Shown: one piece after another, positions 6,581 through 7,958 of the stretch
Numbering within the stretch: the first letter of the stretch is position 1
How the letters are laid out: every line of letters starts with the position of its first letter
Assembly (NCBI GenBank): GCA_030039655.1
Contig: JASHVC010000575.1
Location: 1-7,958, forward strand
Direction: 5' to 3'
Source: Xanthobacteraceae bacterium
GTDB taxonomy: Bacteria; Pseudomonadota; Alphaproteobacteria; Rhizobiales; Xanthobacteraceae
DNA length: 7,958 nt
Notes under the pieces: generated by a model
Told to the model about the DNA's origin: nothing
The model's input: the letters and a program-made list of their open reading frames with translations, nothing else
The model's database searches: none
Position numbers and translations under genes: made by a program

Positions 6581-6811
6581 TAACGCCCCGCCACGACCTG
6601 TGCGACAGTCTTATAGCAACGAAAGGTTGCGCCAAAATTAAACCGATAGTGAAAAGGTCCAACCGATGCCGTTATCAGAAATGATGGCCGCTTGTGGCAA
6701 TCGGACATTGGCGGTGTCTGCTCGATGTGCCGTTGGACACAACGGACATTCGCCGTCGTTATAAGTGCACGTCCGATCTAGATTCGCAGGCGAAATACCT
6801 GGGCGGGTTGA
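6581..6811. other. Intergenic stretch with repeated CGGACATT words and no convincing gene
   Basis: This 231-bp gap separates the membrane protein gene from the hydrolase operon, which points toward it from the right. CGGACATT occurs at 6702-6709 and 6743-6750, and ATCGGAC occurs at 6700-6706 and inverted at 6771-6777. A similar word, ATCGGACA, lies on the other side of the membrane gene at 5622-5629. From memory, degenerate sequences with such GGACATT words are common between genes in Bradyrhizobium-like genomes. The only open frames here are short and look non-coding. It must contain the promoter of the membrane gene, but I see no clear -35/-10 pair. Confidence 0.4.
6726..6748 (-). terminator. 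Imperfect hairpin downstream of the FAH-family gene
   Basis: CCGTTG (6730-6735) pairs with CAACGG (6740-6745) around the loop GACA. Past one bulged G (6729), three more pairs extend the stem (TGT at 6726-6728 with ACA at 6746-6748), for nine pairs in total. It lies about 64 bases past the stop of the minus-strand hydrolase. No T-run follows, so it is only a candidate transcript end; it could also be part of the local repeat sequence. Confidence 0.35.
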
Positions 6812-7777
6812 TTACGCCGCCCCTTCCGCGACGAAGCGGTTGCGCATCTTCCCAAGACCCTCGATCTCGGTTTCCATCACGTCGCCTACTTTGAGGAACG
6901 TGTTGGTGCCCTGACCGACGCCGCCGCAGGTGCCGCAACTGAAAAAATCTCCGGAGTCCAGCGAAAGAATATTCGACGCGTATTCGATCTGCTCTTCGGG
7001 CGTGAAGATGAATTGCGAGGTATTGCCGTTCTGCTTGATCTCGCCGTTCACTGTGAGGCGAATGAACAGGTTCTTGTGGTCGGGCACGAAGGCGCGCGGC
7101 ACCAGAAACGGCCCCGTCGGCGCGAAATTGTCGTGGCTTTTGCCGTTGAGCCAGTCCGAACGCAATCCCGGCCGATCGGCTCGGATTTGCAGATCGCGGG
7201 CCGAGACGTCGTTGGTGGTCATCCATCCGGCAACGTGGTCGAGCGCGCTCTCGGCCTTGATGCGCTTGCCCGGCTTGCCGATGACGAGCGCGATCTCCGC
7301 CTCCCAGTCGATCTTCTTGAGGCCGGCCGGGATGGCGATGTCGTCGTTGGCGCCGCACAGTGTGCTCGGCGCCTTGAGGAACAGATACGGCTCCGACGTC
7401 GATTTTTCGCCGGTGAATTTGGAGCCCTCTTTCGGCGTCATGCCGGCGCGCAACATTTCGTCGACGTGCTCCTGAAAGTTCTGCGCCGCGTAGAACATCT
7501 TGCCGGGCCGCCGCACCGGTGGCAGCGCGCGCAGGCTTGCAAGTTTGACCGCGCCCGGCCTGCCTTCCTTTTGCAGCGTTTCGCATATTTTCTGCAGCAC
7601 GGCGAAGTTGGCGTCCCAGTCTTCCAACAGTCCGTCGATGCTGTCGGTGCTCGTTAGAGCTACCGAGTTCGGTGCGGCTTTGAGGTTGATGACGTCGTCG
7701 TCGCCGAGCACAATCCCGGCGAACGAAGCAACACCCGCCTTTGCAAAAGTGCCGAGCTTGAATGGCGTCCCGTTCAT
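6812..7777 (-). CDS. Fumarylacetoacetate hydrolase (FAH) family protein
   Basis: The 321-residue product has an N-terminal domain of about 90 residues followed by the FAH catalytic fold. The metal ligands are Glu159 and Glu161 (DWEAEIALVIGK) and Asp190 (TTNDVSARD), in the family's E-x-E ... D arrangement. A likely catalytic pair, His104 and Glu107, sits in the QNFQEHVDEM loop. The family cleaves or isomerises C-C bonds in 2,4-dioxo acids and 2-hydroxymuconate-type products near the end of aromatic degradation, with Mg or Mn. The exact reaction (acylpyruvate hydrolysis, isomerisation or decarboxylation) cannot be read from the sequence. The GTxGGVG loop reads GTCGGVG, with Cys284 where Pro is more usual. 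AAGGAAAG ends five bases before the ATG; another ATG four bases further upstream is in a different frame. It follows the enoyl-CoA hydratase gene by 30 bp, so the two are probably co-transcribed. Confidence 0.9.
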   Translation of the reverse strand: MNGTPFKLGTFAKAGVASFAGIVLGDDDVINLKAAPNSVALTSTDSIDGLLEDWDANFAVLQKICETLQKEGRPGAVKLASLRALPPVRRPGKMFYAAQNFQEHVDEMLRAGMTPKEGSKFTGEKSTSEPYLFLKAPSTLCGANDDIAIPAGLKKIDWEAEIALVIGKPGKRIKAESALDHVAGWMTTNDVSARDLQIRADRPGLRSDWLNGKSHDNFAPTGPFLVPRAFVPDHKNLFIRLTVNGEIKQNGNTSQFIFTPEEQIEYASNILSLDSGDFFSCGTCGGVGQGTNTFLKVGDVMETEIEGLGKMRNRFVAEGAA

Positions 7778-7807
7778 ACATGCTTTCCTTCAGTTTGAGC
7801 GAATCAT

Positions 7808-7958
7808 TCAGCTGCCGCGAAATACCGCTTTGCGCTTAGCGTGAAAGGCCTCGACGCCTTCGCGGAAATCGTCGGACTGGCGCAGCCGGCTGTAGCAATG
7901 GCCTTCCAGTTCGATAGCGGCTTCCAGGTTGGTGTCTTCGGTTTCGTTGAGCAGCGTC
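7808..7958 (-). CDS. Enoyl-CoA hydratase/isomerase family protein, C-terminal fragment cut by the window edge
   Basis: The final 49 codons of a minus-strand gene enter from the right edge and end in TGA (7808-7810). The peptide includes IELEGHCYSRLRQSDDFREG and then VEAFHAKRKAVFRGS at the end. The pattern S-D-D-F-x-E-G-V-x-A-F-x-x-K-R-x-x-x-F is the characteristic C-terminus of crotonase-superfamily enoyl-CoA hydratases and isomerases. Such enzymes act on acyl-CoA thioesters, consistent with a pathway that begins with a CoA ligase. The oxyanion-hole and catalytic glutamate regions lie outside the window, so the specific reaction cannot be judged. It is upstream of and 30 bp from the FAH-family gene on the same strand, which suggests one operon. 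Confidence 0.82.
   Translation of the reverse strand, partial: TLLNETEDTNLEAAIELEGHCYSRLRQSDDFREGVEAFHAKRKAVFRGS

Noticed and set aside
6694..6894. A 66-codon plus-strand frame across the intergenic gap into the FAH-family gene
   Set aside because: It runs antisense into conserved FAH coding sequence, has no ribosome binding site, and the peptide looks random.
6759..7781. A 340-codon minus-strand frame starting four bases before the FAH-family gene
   Set aside because: It is in a different frame from the conserved FAH motifs and its product is dominated by Arg and Ala. The FAH frame at 6812-7777 is clearly the coding one.
1..7958. CRISPR arrays, tRNA or rRNA genes, transposases, attachment sites
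   Set aside because: No regularly spaced repeats, cloverleaf-like segments, transposase motifs or long terminal inverted repeats were seen on reading both strands.

Overview
This window reads as chromosomal DNA of a GC-rich alphaproteobacterium, most likely Rhizobiales (Bradyrhizobium, Rhodopseudomonas or Xanthobacteraceae type). That placement rests on codon bias toward G/C at third positions, the gene families present, and intergenic sequence that looks familiar from those genomes. It is an impression from reading, not a database result.

Layout from left to right. A minus-strand run (about 1-1877) holds a benzoate-CoA-ligase-family enzyme, a possible 45-residue micro-ORF directly after its stop, and the first 28 codons of a small DUF1330-like protein cut by the window edge. 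A 174-bp divergent gap leads to a plus-strand M20 metallohydrolase (2052-3443). That gene meets a minus-strand histidine phosphatase (3440-4051) tail to tail; the two stop codons overlap inside a perfect GC-rich hairpin. A second divergent gap (151 bp) leads to a plus-strand Rieske oxygenase alpha subunit of the phthalate-dioxygenase type (4203-5537) with a strong ribosome binding site. Next comes a minus-strand membrane-anchored protein of unknown function (5684-6580), in DNA that looks less GC-rich than its neighbours. The right end is a minus-strand operon: the C-terminus of an enoyl-CoA hydratase (7808-7958, cut by the edge) followed by a fumarylacetoacetate-hydrolase-family enzyme (6812-7777).

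Taken together, the window looks like part of an accessory catabolic region for an aromatic or related carboxylic acid: CoA activation (ligase), ring oxygenation (Rieske enzyme), CoA-ester hydration (enoyl-CoA hydratase), C-C hydrolysis or isomerisation (FAH family), and possibly release of an acid from an amide conjugate (M20 enzyme). No ring-cleavage enzyme, oxygenase reductase, transporter or regulator is visible, so the pathway cannot be completed from this window. No tRNA, rRNA, CRISPR array or recognisable transposase was seen. I do not see a clearly new defence or mobile system. The least explained items are the micro-ORF after the ligase, the altered acid pocket of the ligase, and the membrane protein with its flanking sequence.
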